A stretch of DNA of 11,020 bases from Spirochaetota bacterium (GCA_017998475.1 JAGODA010000080.1:1-11020), one strand, 5' to 3'. Shown: positions 1 to 6,747, counted from the first letter of the stretch. Notes: generated by a model from the letters alone, not told the origin. Made by a program: numbers and translations.

Positions 1-167
1 TTTTAACGCATTTTTTTTGCATTTACAGTATGAACTTCTACAGACGCTTCTCGTACGGCCGGGCCGGCTGGTCGTGCTCTCCACATTTCTAAAACGTTTC
101 ACCAGTGAGTGAAAAATCCTTGAACACGCGTGTGCGCCGGCGTATCGTCGGCACGAGGAGAGTTGCC
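1..167. other. AT-rich leader upstream of the NagB/PIG-L fusion gene
   Basis: The stretch before the first gene begins AT-rich, with a run of eight T at 11-18, and turns GC-rich after about 50. I see no pair of promoter hexamers good enough to call. A TACAGT at 24-29 could serve as a -10 but has no convincing -35 partner within the window. The T-run might be the tail of a terminator of a gene lying before the window, but its hairpin would be outside. One frame is open from 2 to a TGA at 110-112 (36 codons), but its composition is not convincingly coding. Confidence 0.4.
155..160 (+). promoter_or_regulatory. Ribosome binding site fixing the first gene's start at 168
   Basis: GAGGAG at 155-160 stands seven bases before the ATG at 168. 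The in-frame GTG at 105, which would add 21 residues rich in Arg, has no purine-rich sequence in front of it. This decides the start in favour of 168. Confidence 0.7.
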
Positions 168-2513
168 ATGCTTTCAGTCTATTCGAAGGTCGAACGCGTC
201 GCGCTCGATAAAAGCGGAATGGATCTGATGTATCCGCCGCGTGAGAAGACCGGCGTGATAGTGGTCGAGAGCTTTCCCGCGCTCGGGCGTCTCGCCGCGC
301 TCCGCTTTCTGGAGTGGGTACAGGGCAATCCGGAAGGCCTTATCGCTTTACCCACGGGTAAAACGCCCGAATTTTTTATTAAATACGTGACCCGCTACCT
401 TTCGTCCTGGGAAACGACTGGAACCGCGCGCGAGCTTGAGGATGGCGGCGTCGATCCCTCCGCGCGGCCTGATATGCGCGGTGTGCGCTTCGTGCAGATC
501 GACGAATTTTACCCGGTCGAACCGTCCCACCATAACAGTTTTTACCATTACGTGAACAAATACTATATAGGCGGTTTCGGGCTGGACGCCGGCCGCGCGC
601 TCTTCATCGACTGTTCGAGGATCGGCCTTCCCGCCGGGATGGGGCTCGACGAGATATGGCCCGGTTCCACGGTGGACCTCTCACTCCGGTTACGCCATGC
701 GAAGACCAACCTCGAAAGGCTCCAGAAAGAAGCGCTTCTGCGCATCGACCAGTGGTGTCACGATTACGAGGAGCGCATCCGCGCGCTGGGAGGCATAGGA
801 TTTTTCCTCGGAGGAATAGGGCCGGACGGTCACATCGCTTTCAATATGCGCGGGTCGGACCACCATTCGACCACCCGGCTTACGGAAACCAATTACGAGA
901 CCCAGGCCGCCTCGGCGACCGATCTGGGCGGAATCGAGGTTGCGAAGAAGCGGCTGGTTATCACCGTGGGGCTTGCCACCATCACCGCCCGAAGTGACTG
1001 TACGGCCGTCATAATGGCCGCCGGAGAGGCGAGGGCCGGCGTGGTGCGCGACGCGGTGGAGGCGGAGACCGGGCTTCTGTATCCCGCCACCGCCCTTCGC
1101 GCCCTGCCCGGGGCGCGGCTGTACCTCACCGAGGGGGCGGCCGTGGGGCTCGAGGAGCGGCGATTCCGCCATTTCGTCGCGATGGAGAACCCGTCTCCAG
1201 CCGAAATAGAACGTGTCGTGATCGACCTTTCGCTTCGCCTGCGCACGCCCGTCGATGGCCTTTCCGCGGCGGACCTGTCGGCGGACAGGTTTACCGCGCT
1301 CCTGCCGGGAAAGACCGGGATGGAACCGTCCGCGATAACCCGGTTTGTCACCAACCGCCTGCGCGAGAAGATCGCCTTTGGGGCCCGGGTCGTTTCGGGA
1401 ACGCGCTTTCTCCATACGGCCCCCCACCATGACGATATCATCCTGGGGTATCTCCCCTACGCCGTACGCCATATTCGCGACGCCTCGAACAGCCACCATT
1501 TCGCCTATATGACCTCCGGTTTCAACGCCGTTACCAACAGGCACGCGCTCTTGCTCGTCCGAACGCTCTGCCGGTTCCTGTCGTCGGGACGTTTCGATGC
1601 CCTGATCCGCGAGGGCTATTTCGATCCCGGCAACGTCTACGGGCGGCGGCGTGACGTCTGGCAGTACCTGGACGGTATCGCCGAGGAGGACTCCGAAACG
1701 CGCGACGAGGGCGCCGCGCGGAGGATGCTCCGCAACCTGATGGAGATCTACGAGGACGACGATATCGAAAACCTGCGGCATCGCATCAACGAACTGGTCA
1801 ATTACTTCGAAACCCAGTACCCCGGCAAGAAGGACCTGCCCTATATCCAGAAGCTCAAGGGCATGATCCGCGAATGGGAGTCCGACTGCAAGTGGGGGTA
1901 TCTCGGCTTCGACAGCTCTTCCATCCACCACCTTCGTCTGGGCTTCTACCAGGGGGAGCTCTTCACCGAGGAGCCTCTGGAGGAACGCGACGCGCTGCCG
2001 GTGCTCCGGCTTCTGAAAGAGATCAAACCCGACGCGGTGACCGTGGCCTTCGATCCCGAGGCGAGCGGTCCCGACACCCACTACAAGGTGCTGCAGGCGC
2101 TGGCCGCGGCCCTTCGTCTCTACGAGCGGGAAAGCGGAAGGACCGACATCCGTGTGATCGGTTACCGGAACGTATGGTTCCGGTTCCATCCGTCCGAGGC
2201 CGACCTCTGCGTTCCGGTCTCGCTCAACATGTTCGCCGTTTTACGGAACACCTTCGAAAACGCCTTCGTCTCGCAGGCGGACGCCTCGTTTCCGAGTTAC
2301 GAGCACGAAGGGACCTTCGCCGGGCTCGCACAGCGGATACAGGTGGAGCAGTACCGGATGCTGAAAACCTGCCTGGGGCGCGGTTTCTTCCACGAGCACG
2401 AGAGCCCTCTCCTGCGCGCAACGCGCGGCTTCGTCTTTTTAAAGAACATGTCGCTTCCGGAATTCTACGCGTCAGCGCGCGCCATACGGCGCTCCGCCGA
2501 GATCGGGTCATGA
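168..2513 (+). CDS. Two-domain protein: NagB-like sugar isomerase/deaminase domain fused to PIG-L/LmbE-like deacetylase domain
   Basis: The protein is 781 aa from the ATG at 168, chosen for its strong GAGGAG site. Residues ~30-340 follow the NagB (glucosamine-6-phosphate deaminase) fold: a sugar-phosphate loop LPTGKTPEFF, a DE pair at D112-E113 in QIDEFYP, and GPDGHIAFN with D220 and H222. Residues ~410-700 are PIG-L/LmbE-like: APHHDD at 418-423 matches the zinc/catalytic APHpDD motif, and PDTH ending at H638 fits the later zinc-ligand region. A long charged helical insert lies at roughly 490-600. Known two-domain proteins of this type, common in Bacteroidetes, are usually annotated as glucosamine-6-phosphate deaminase. 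By family the protein could remove an acyl group from an amino sugar and then isomerise or deaminate it in the cytoplasm; this is inferred. Oddity: the position of NagB E148 is Met (M227). It overlaps the next gene by ATGA. Confidence 0.85.
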   Translation: MLSVYSKVERVALDKSGMDLMYPPREKTGVIVVESFPALGRLAALRFLEWVQGNPEGLIALPTGKTPEFFIKYVTRYLSSWETTGTARELEDGGVDPSARPDMRGVRFVQIDEFYPVEPSHHNSFYHYVNKYYIGGFGLDAGRALFIDCSRIGLPAGMGLDEIWPGSTVDLSLRLRHAKTNLERLQKEALLRIDQWCHDYEERIRALGGIGFFLGGIGPDGHIAFNMRGSDHHSTTRLTETNYETQAASATDLGGIEVAKKRLVITVGLATITARSDCTAVIMAAGEARAGVVRDAVEAETGLLYPATALRALPGARLYLTEGAAVGLEERRFRHFVAMENPSPAEIERVVIDLSLRLRTPVDGLSAADLSADRFTALLPGKTGMEPSAITRFVTNRLREKIAFGARVVSGTRFLHTAPHHDDIILGYLPYAVRHIRDASNSHHFAYMTSGFNAVTNRHALLLVRTLCRFLSSGRFDALIREGYFDPGNVYGRRRDVWQYLDGIAEEDSETRDEGAARRMLRNLMEIYEDDDIENLRHRINELVNYFETQYPGKKDLPYIQKLKGMIREWESDCKWGYLGFDSSSIHHLRLGFYQGELFTEEPLEERDALPVLRLLKEIKPDAVTVAFDPEASGPDTHYKVLQALAAALRLYERESGRTDIRVIGYRNVWFRFHPSEADLCVPVSLNMFAVLRNTFENAFVSQADASFPSYEHEGTFAGLAQRIQVEQYRMLKTCLGRGFFHEHESPLLRATRGFVFLKNMSLPEFYASARAIRRSAEIGS

Positions 2514-3856
2514 TGAAACCGGTAACGGCGGTACTTATCGGCGCGGGAGACAGGGGCGCGATCTACGCGGCATACGCGCTGCGACACCCGGAACGACTGC
2601 GCGTCGTCGCCCTGGCGGAACCGGTTGAGAAGCGGCGGACGCGCATCGCGCGGCTTCACGGCATGCCTGAAGGCAATGTATTCCGCTCATGGGAGGAACT
2701 GCTGGGCCGACCGCGGATGGCCGATGGCGCGATCATAGCCACCCAGGACACCCTGCATACGGCCCCGGCGGTGGAGTCCCTGCGGGCGGGGTATCACGTG
2801 CTTCTCGAAAAGCCCATGGCACTCTCCGAAGAGGAGTGCCGCGCGATCGTCGACGCGGCGGAAACTTCGGGGCGTAGCCTCTGCGTGTGCCACGTATTGC
2901 GCTACACGGCCCTCTTCCGCGCCGTTAAGGAGCTGCTCGATAAAGGGGAGGTTGGCCGCGTCCATACCATCCTGCACGCCGAGAACGTTGCCTATTATCA
3001 TATGGCCCATTCCTTTGTGCGCGGCAACTGGCGCAGGAGCGATGAATCCTCGCCGATGATTCTGGCCAAATGCTCACACGACCTGGACCTCATCCAGTGG
3101 TTCGCCGGTGCCGCGCCGGTATCAATCGCCTCGTTCGGGGGGCTGGACCACTTCACCGCCGTGAACGCGCCGGGTGGCGCGCCCGGGCGCTGCACTGACG
3201 GCTGTCCTGCCGCGACCGCCTGCCCCTATGAGGCGGTAGCGACCTATCTGCACGGTGTACCTTTAAAAAAGGCTCTGGCGATGATGAACGCCGGACCGAT
3301 CTCGGCCGCGGCGAAGCTGCTTCTGGGCGCGCCGGGGCTTTCGCGCTTTATTCCCGGTCTGCGCTCCTACGCGCGCTGGAAGGAGTGGCCGACATCGACC
3401 ATAACCGACGACCTCTCGGAGGAGGGCGTACTTCGGGCGCTCAGGGAGGGGCCCTACGGGCGCTGTGTGTACCGCTGTGACAACGACCAGGTCGACCACC
3501 AGGAGACGATTGTCGACTTCGAAAACGGCGTCAGCGCGGTTCTGAGAATGCACGGGCTTTCCGCGCTCGAGGGGCGGACCCTCAGAATCGACGGGAGCGA
3601 GGGAACGCTGAGAGCGCGGTTCGGCGCCGGCGGAGCGCTGGAGCTCGGCAGGCACGGAACCTCCCGCGTCGTGCGCTATCCGGCGCGTACCGATCTGCTT
3701 GGCCATTCCGAAGGCGATGAGGGGATAATGGAAAACTTCGTATCGGTGCTCGCCGGCGGAGAGAGCCCCACCTCGGCGCGCGAGTCCCTGCGCAGCCACC
3801 TGATGGCCTTCGCCGCGCACCGCGCGCGGCTGGAGAAGCGCGTCGTACGTTTATAG
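2510..3856 (+). CDS. Gfo/Idh/MocA-family NAD(P)-dependent oxidoreductase with cysteine cluster
   Basis: The product is 448 aa. The start ATG at 2510 overlaps the stop of the preceding gene (ATGA), so the two are probably translationally coupled; an ATG directly after, at 2513, is the alternative start. The N-terminal Rossmann fold shows IGAGDRG (G11-G16). The family EKP motif is at E100-K101-P102, with K101 the usual catalytic lysine, and KCSHDLD at 187-193 gives the active-site His190/Asp region. The protein is longer than the usual ~330-380 aa because of an added segment after residue ~225. This begins with three cysteines, C228, C232 and C238 (C-x3-C-x5-C-P-Y), and leads into a helical stretch to about 320. 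By family it oxidises or reduces a sugar, inositol or amino-sugar derivative with NAD(P). Pairing with the NagB/PIG-L protein suggests an amino-sugar-like substrate, which is inference. Family assignment is firm; substrate is unknown. Confidence 0.88.
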   Translation: MMKPVTAVLIGAGDRGAIYAAYALRHPERLRVVALAEPVEKRRTRIARLHGMPEGNVFRSWEELLGRPRMADGAIIATQDTLHTAPAVESLRAGYHVLLEKPMALSEEECRAIVDAAETSGRSLCVCHVLRYTALFRAVKELLDKGEVGRVHTILHAENVAYYHMAHSFVRGNWRRSDESSPMILAKCSHDLDLIQWFAGAAPVSIASFGGLDHFTAVNAPGGAPGRCTDGCPAATACPYEAVATYLHGVPLKKALAMMNAGPISAAAKLLLGAPGLSRFIPGLRSYARWKEWPTSTITDDLSEEGVLRALREGPYGRCVYRCDNDQVDHQETIVDFENGVSAVLRMHGLSALEGRTLRIDGSEGTLRARFGAGGALELGRHGTSRVVRYPARTDLLGHSEGDEGIMENFVSVLAGGESPTSARESLRSHLMAFAAHRARLEKRVVRL

Positions 3857-3935
3857 AAAGTCGGCGTCCGCGCGGACGGTCGGTTCTCAAAATCGAACCA
3901 CGGAACGACCTGATTGCGGAAATGCCTGGTTTTGA

Positions 3936-3949
3936 ATCGTAACATTGTT
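3936..3949 (+). repeat. Operator-like direct repeat, copy 1
   Basis: ATCGTAACATTGTT occurs here and again, identically, 30 bases downstream. It contains the dyad AACA-T-TGTT; in this copy flanking bases extend it to the 11-base palindrome TAACATTGTTA (3940-3950). It lies in the spacer of the candidate promoter P1, a classic position for a repressor site. The TetR-type regulator encoded in the operon is the natural candidate binder, by inference. Confidence 0.6.
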
Positions 3950-3965
3950 ATCAAATAGTATATTT

Positions 3966-3979
3966 ATCGTAACATTGTT
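3966..3979 (+). repeat. Operator-like direct repeat, copy 2
   Basis: This is the second exact copy of ATCGTAACATTGTT, with its start 30 bases after the start of copy 1, close to three helical turns. It would cover the start point of promoter P1 and ends six bases before the perfect -35 TTGACA of P2. The AACA-T-TGTT dyad is present, but the outer A of copy 1 is replaced by T. Confidence 0.6.
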
Positions 3980-3997
3980 TTCTTATTGACAGTTTCA

Positions 3998-4013
3998 CGA
4001 TAGTGTAGTATCG
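3998..4013. repeat. Inverted repeat CGATA-6-TATCG near the P2 -10 region
   Basis: CGATA at 3998-4002 and TATCG at 4009-4013 are perfect inverted arms around GTGTAG. The element overlaps every candidate -10 for the TTGACA at 3986, so a dimeric regulator bound here could block initiation. It differs in sequence from the AACATTGTT motif and may belong to another regulator or be chance. Confidence 0.35.
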
Positions 4014-4147
4014 CAATTACATGCGCGGATTTCCACACGCGGGGGTTCTTCCTCTCCGTCTCACATCGAGCGCCGCGGAAAGGTGGTGAGTTACAGGAGA
4101 ATGGCGGCAGGAAAGACCGGTACCGTCGTGATATGCATCATACAGAA

Positions 4148-4154
4148 AAGGAGG
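4148..4154 (+). promoter_or_regulatory. Strong ribosome binding site of the ligase gene
   Basis: AAGGAGG lies five bases before ATG 4160. The in-frame ATG at 4133, nine codons earlier, has no such site and would place this purine run inside the coding sequence, so 4160 is preferred. Confidence 0.8.
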
Positions 4155-4159
4155 ATCGG

Positions 4160-5752
4160 ATGGACTGGAAAAAGCTTGAGCTGACATGGCAGTACGTCGA
4201 AAAGTGGGCCGCCGAAACACCCGATGCCGAGGCGCTCGTTTTCGAGGAGACGCGGCTGTCCTGGGCCGATTTCAAGAGAAATATGGACCTCGTCGCGAAG
4301 GCCTTCATGGAGGCCGGGGTGAAGAAGGGAGACCGGGTGGCACTGCTCTCCATGGCGCGCACGGAGTTTCCGGTGACCTACATGGCCGCCAACAAGATAG
4401 GGGCCATATGGCTGGGGCTCAATCCCAAGTTCACGCTGGACGAGCTGCGTTTTCAGGTAAGCGATTCGAAGCCCGCGGTGCTCGTGGCCGTGCGGGATTT
4501 CATGGGGAACGATCTCTCCGAAACGATACGTACGCTCGCGAAGGAATGCCCCTCGATTAAAAAGCTTCTGGTGATCGGAGCCCCTGTCGAGGGCGCTGAA
4601 GACTACGCGGCATTCATCGGGAAACCGCGTGCGGACCTGGACGCCGAGCTTGATAAACGCGCCGCCGCGGTTGATGGGAAGGACAGCGCCCTGCTCATGT
4701 ACACCTCCGGGTCGACCGGCAAGCCCAAGGGCGTGGTGCACACGCATTACAGCATTATCGAGAACATCAAAGTCGAGATAAAGAAATTCTATTTCCGGCA
4801 GGGAGGAAGGGCGCTTCTGCATTTTCCGATCAACCACGTGGCGGCCGATGTCGAGATAGGCTTCGCCGCTATCATGGTCGGCGGATGTATCGTCTGCATG
4901 GACCGCTTCGACCCGGCCGCGTCGCTCGCGATGGTGGAGAAGGAAAAGCTGAACGTGATCGGTCAGGTGCCGGTGATGTTCCTGCTCCAGATGATGCAGC
5001 CGAACTTCAAGGATGTGGACTGGTCGAACATCGAGCTCTTCGCCTGGGCGGGCTCCGCCGCGCCGAAGGCGATGATCGACGCGCTCTCGGCAATCTGCAA
5101 AAAAACCGGCGCCAAGCTCATCACCGGATACGGGAGCACCGAGGTCTGCGGGTTCGTAACCTACACGGAGAAGGGCGACGACGACGAAACGCTGCTTTCC
5201 ACGGCGGGGAAGATCGCGCCGCCGTTCGAGCTGAAGATCGTGGACCACGCGCGCAAGGAGCTTCCCGACGGGGAGGTCGGGGAGATCGCGGTGCGCGGCG
5301 CCTTCATGTTCAAGGAGTATTTCAACAACCCGAAGGCCACGGCCGAGGTGCTGGACGCTGAGGGATGGTATTACACCAGCGACCTGGCGTTCAAGGACAA
5401 GAGGGGATACATTCACATCACCGGAAGGAAGTCTGAGATGTTCAAGACCGGCGGGGAGAACGTCTACCCGCGCGAGGTGGAAGAGGTGATCGAGTCCCAG
5501 GACGCCGTCCTCTTCGCGGCGGTGATGGGCGTACCGGACGAGCTCTACCAGGAGGTCGGCTGGGCCTTCGTGATGCCGACGCCCGGCAAGGCCGTCACGG
5601 AGGATGAGCTCCGCGAATACGTAAAGCCGAAACTCGCCAACTACAAGCAGCCCAAGAAGTACTTCATCCGTCCGCTCCTGCCGCTGCTGGCGAACGGCAA
5701 GGTGAACAAGCTCGCGCTGAGGGACGAGATCAACGAGATGCTGAAAAAATAG
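4160..5752 (+). CDS. AMP-forming acyl-CoA ligase (fatty or aryl acid–CoA synthetase family)
   Basis: The protein is 530 aa, a normal length for class I adenylate-forming ligases. In order: the A3 phosphate loop YTSGSTGKPKG at 181-191, the A5 motif YGSTE at 324-328, the A7 aspartate D408 in YYTSDLA, the hinge and A8 region GRKSEMFKTGGENVYP at about 417-432, and the C-terminal catalytic lysine K514 in LANGKVNK. The family activates a carboxylic acid with ATP to an acyl-adenylate and then a CoA thioester in the cytoplasm. The acid cannot be deduced; the enzyme most resembles generic fatty-acid/4-coumarate-type synthetases. A7 reads T-S-D rather than the usual T-G-D. It is the first gene of a cluster with a MaoC-type hydratase, a TetR regulator and a permease, and lies behind the AT-rich repeat-bearing control region. 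Family certain, substrate unknown. Confidence 0.92.
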   Translation: MDWKKLELTWQYVEKWAAETPDAEALVFEETRLSWADFKRNMDLVAKAFMEAGVKKGDRVALLSMARTEFPVTYMAANKIGAIWLGLNPKFTLDELRFQVSDSKPAVLVAVRDFMGNDLSETIRTLAKECPSIKKLLVIGAPVEGAEDYAAFIGKPRADLDAELDKRAAAVDGKDSALLMYTSGSTGKPKGVVHTHYSIIENIKVEIKKFYFRQGGRALLHFPINHVAADVEIGFAAIMVGGCIVCMDRFDPAASLAMVEKEKLNVIGQVPVMFLLQMMQPNFKDVDWSNIELFAWAGSAAPKAMIDALSAICKKTGAKLITGYGSTEVCGFVTYTEKGDDDETLLSTAGKIAPPFELKIVDHARKELPDGEVGEIAVRGAFMFKEYFNNPKATAEVLDAEGWYYTSDLAFKDKRGYIHITGRKSEMFKTGGENVYPREVEEVIESQDAVLFAAVMGVPDELYQEVGWAFVMPTPGKAVTEDELREYVKPKLANYKQPKKYFIRPLLPLLANGKVNKLALRDEINEMLKK

Positions 5753-5760
5753 GCGAACGC

Positions 5761-5787
5761 GCCGGTACGGGCCGCGCCCGTACCGGC
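5761..5787 (+). repeat. Perfect 12-bp-stem intercistronic hairpin between ligase and hydratase
   Basis: GCCGGTACGGGC (5761-5772) and GCCCGTACCGGC (5776-5787) are exact reverse complements around a three-base loop CGC. The hairpin begins eight bases after the ligase stop and ends 27 bases before the preferred hydratase start. No T-tract follows, so it is not a standard intrinsic terminator. It more likely acts as an RNA 3'-end stabiliser, processing site or differential-expression element. It directly abuts an in-frame ATG at 5788, which argues against that ATG as the start. Confidence 0.75.
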
Positions 5788-5814
5788 ATGACCCGCAGGG
5801 CACTGGAGAAGGAC

Positions 5815-6690
5815 ATGAAGCTCGATTCTTCGTTTACCGGAACACCGCTCAGAGAGCTCAAAACGACCGTCACCTGGCGCGCGACGATGAACTACGCCGC
5901 GGCGATCGATGATGTCAATCCGCTTTACTTCGACGACGAGGGCGGCACATCGGTCATCGCGCCTCCCATGTTCGCGGTGGCGGTAACCTGGCCCGTTTCG
6001 GAGCGGATCTGGGAGTTCATTGAGGATAAGAATTTTCCCGTTGATATCATAAAAACACAGGTGCACTACACCGAGCACCTGGCCTTTCACCGTCCGGTAC
6101 GGCCCGGAGACGATCTGACGATAAAAGGACGCGTCGCGGCCATCATGCCGCACCGCGCCGGAACGGTGACGGTGATCCGCTTCGACGCGATGGACCGCGA
6201 CGGACAGGCCGTCTTCACCGAGCACATCGGCGCCATGATGCGGGGGGTTGAGTGCGTCGGCGAGGGCCGAGGCGCGGAGGACATCCCGTCCGTCCCCTCG
6301 TCCGACGGGACGGGGCCGGCGCGCTGGGAGAAGGTGATACGGATAGACCGCATGCGGCCCTTCGTCTACGACGGCTGTACGAACATCTACTTTCCCATCC
6401 ACACCTCGGTCGGGTTCGCCCGGATGGTGGGCCTTCCGGACATCATTCTTCAGGGTACGGCAACTCTCGCCTATGCCGCGCGCGAACTTGCGGACAGGGA
6501 GGCCGGCGGGGACCCGCGGCGCCTGAAGGAGCTCTCATGCAGGTTTACGGGCATGGTGGTTCCGCCGGGCGATATCCGCGTGCTGCTCGCAGGGAGGCGG
6601 GAGCGCGAGGGCGGCGCCGATCTCTTCTTCGAGGTGCATGGCGAGGCGGGGCGCGTCCTCTCGAACGGCTACGCGCGCGTCGGTAACTGA
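5815..6690 (+). CDS. MaoC-type double-hotdog hydratase/dehydratase-like protein
   Basis: The protein is 291 aa from ATG 5815, which has GGAG at 5805-5808 six bases before it; the in-frame ATG at 5788 would add nine residues but sits against a hairpin. Two hotdog halves are visible. The N-terminal half carries YAAAIDDVNPLYFDDE with IAPPMF following (like FAS1-type dehydratase N domains), and the C-terminal half carries YDGCTNIYFPIHTS at 185-198 followed by GLPDIILQGTATLA (like MaoC/R-specific hydratases). The catalytic His is kept at H196. The conserved Asp and Asn of the hydratase motif appear as N190 and F193, and the N-terminal half has Y38 where its own His would be. By family it would add or remove water on an acyl-CoA-type thioester. 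Context with the ligase supports an acyl-CoA substrate. True enoyl-CoA hydratase activity is uncertain given the altered residues. Confidence 0.8.
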   Translation: MKLDSSFTGTPLRELKTTVTWRATMNYAAAIDDVNPLYFDDEGGTSVIAPPMFAVAVTWPVSERIWEFIEDKNFPVDIIKTQVHYTEHLAFHRPVRPGDDLTIKGRVAAIMPHRAGTVTVIRFDAMDRDGQAVFTEHIGAMMRGVECVGEGRGAEDIPSVPSSDGTGPARWEKVIRIDRMRPFVYDGCTNIYFPIHTSVGFARMVGLPDIILQGTATLAYAARELADREAGGDPRRLKELSCRFTGMVVPPGDIRVLLAGRREREGGADLFFEVHGEAGRVLSNGYARVGN

Positions 6691-6747
6691 TTTTCGCGAA
6701 AAATCCCGTTGCGGCCGAAAAGAGGGTTGAGACTTTCGGCCGCGGGA
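6691..6747. repeat. Inverted repeats between hydratase and TetR genes
   Basis: Immediately after the hydratase stop is the 12-base palindrome TTTTCGCGAAAA (6691-6702). Next is an inverted repeat with arms GCGGCCGAAA (6711-6720) and TTTCGGCCGC (6734-6743), perfect over 10 bp with a 13-base loop. The stem can be lengthened by pairing TCCC (6704-6707) with GGGA (6744-6747) across a three-base bulge. No T-tract follows, so a terminator is unlikely. The position 16-70 bases before the regulator start suits an autoregulatory operator or an mRNA structure limiting regulator translation. Confidence 0.5.

Larger units (their letters stand above)
3857..4159. promoter_or_regulatory. AT-rich control region upstream of the acyl-CoA ligase operon
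   Basis: This 303-base gene-free stretch is markedly AT-rich between about 3930 and 4020, in contrast to the GC-rich genes on both sides. Two promoter readings are possible. P1 is TTGAAT (3932-3937), an 18-base spacer, then TAGTAT (3956-3961). P2 has a perfect -35 TTGACA (3986-3991) with only TATCGC at 4009-4014 at the normal 17-base spacing, or TAGTAT (4006-4011) at an unusually short 14. Repeats and dyads in this block are listed separately. A palindrome GTCCGCGCGGAC (3866-3877) sits just after the upstream gene but lacks a T-tract. A second weak stem pairs GGTTC (3882-3886) with GAACC (3895-3899). I see no RNA gene. Confidence 0.55.

Noticed and set aside
2..112. 36-codon open frame entering from the left edge, possibly the tail of an upstream gene
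   Set aside because: It starts in T-rich, promoter-like DNA and matches no family I recognise; too short to support.
105..167. GTG start at 105 for the NagB/PIG-L fusion
   Set aside because: No ribosome site before it; the ATG at 168 has GAGGAG at ideal spacing, and the added residues look unlike protein of this family.
690..2189. Long open frame on the minus strand within the NagB/PIG-L gene
   Set aside because: It mirrors a well-supported + strand gene of known families in GC-rich DNA; its translation is Arg/Gly/Val-rich with no recognisable domain.
1874..2509. Upstream extension of the oxidoreductase frame into the preceding gene
   Set aside because: The extension overlaps the PIG-L domain out of frame; the Rossmann fold begins right after ATG 2510, which also forms the ATGA overlap.
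3866..3877. Palindrome GTCCGCGCGGAC as terminator of the oxidoreductase gene
   Set aside because: Only four pairs remain once a loop is allowed and no T-tract follows.
3882..3899. GGTTC…GAACC resembling a tRNA T-arm
   Set aside because: The loop is eight bases and there is no acceptor, anticodon or D-arm sequence around it on either strand.
4101..4184. Short open frame of 27 codons before and into the ligase gene, possible leader peptide
   Set aside because: Its AGGAG is only one base from the ATG, and it overlaps the strong ligase ribosome site and start without any regulatory residue pattern.
4091..5803. 570-codon open frame on the minus strand opposite the ligase
   Set aside because: The + strand frame has every adenylate-forming ligase motif; the antisense product (rich in His, Arg, Leu) has none and results from codon bias.
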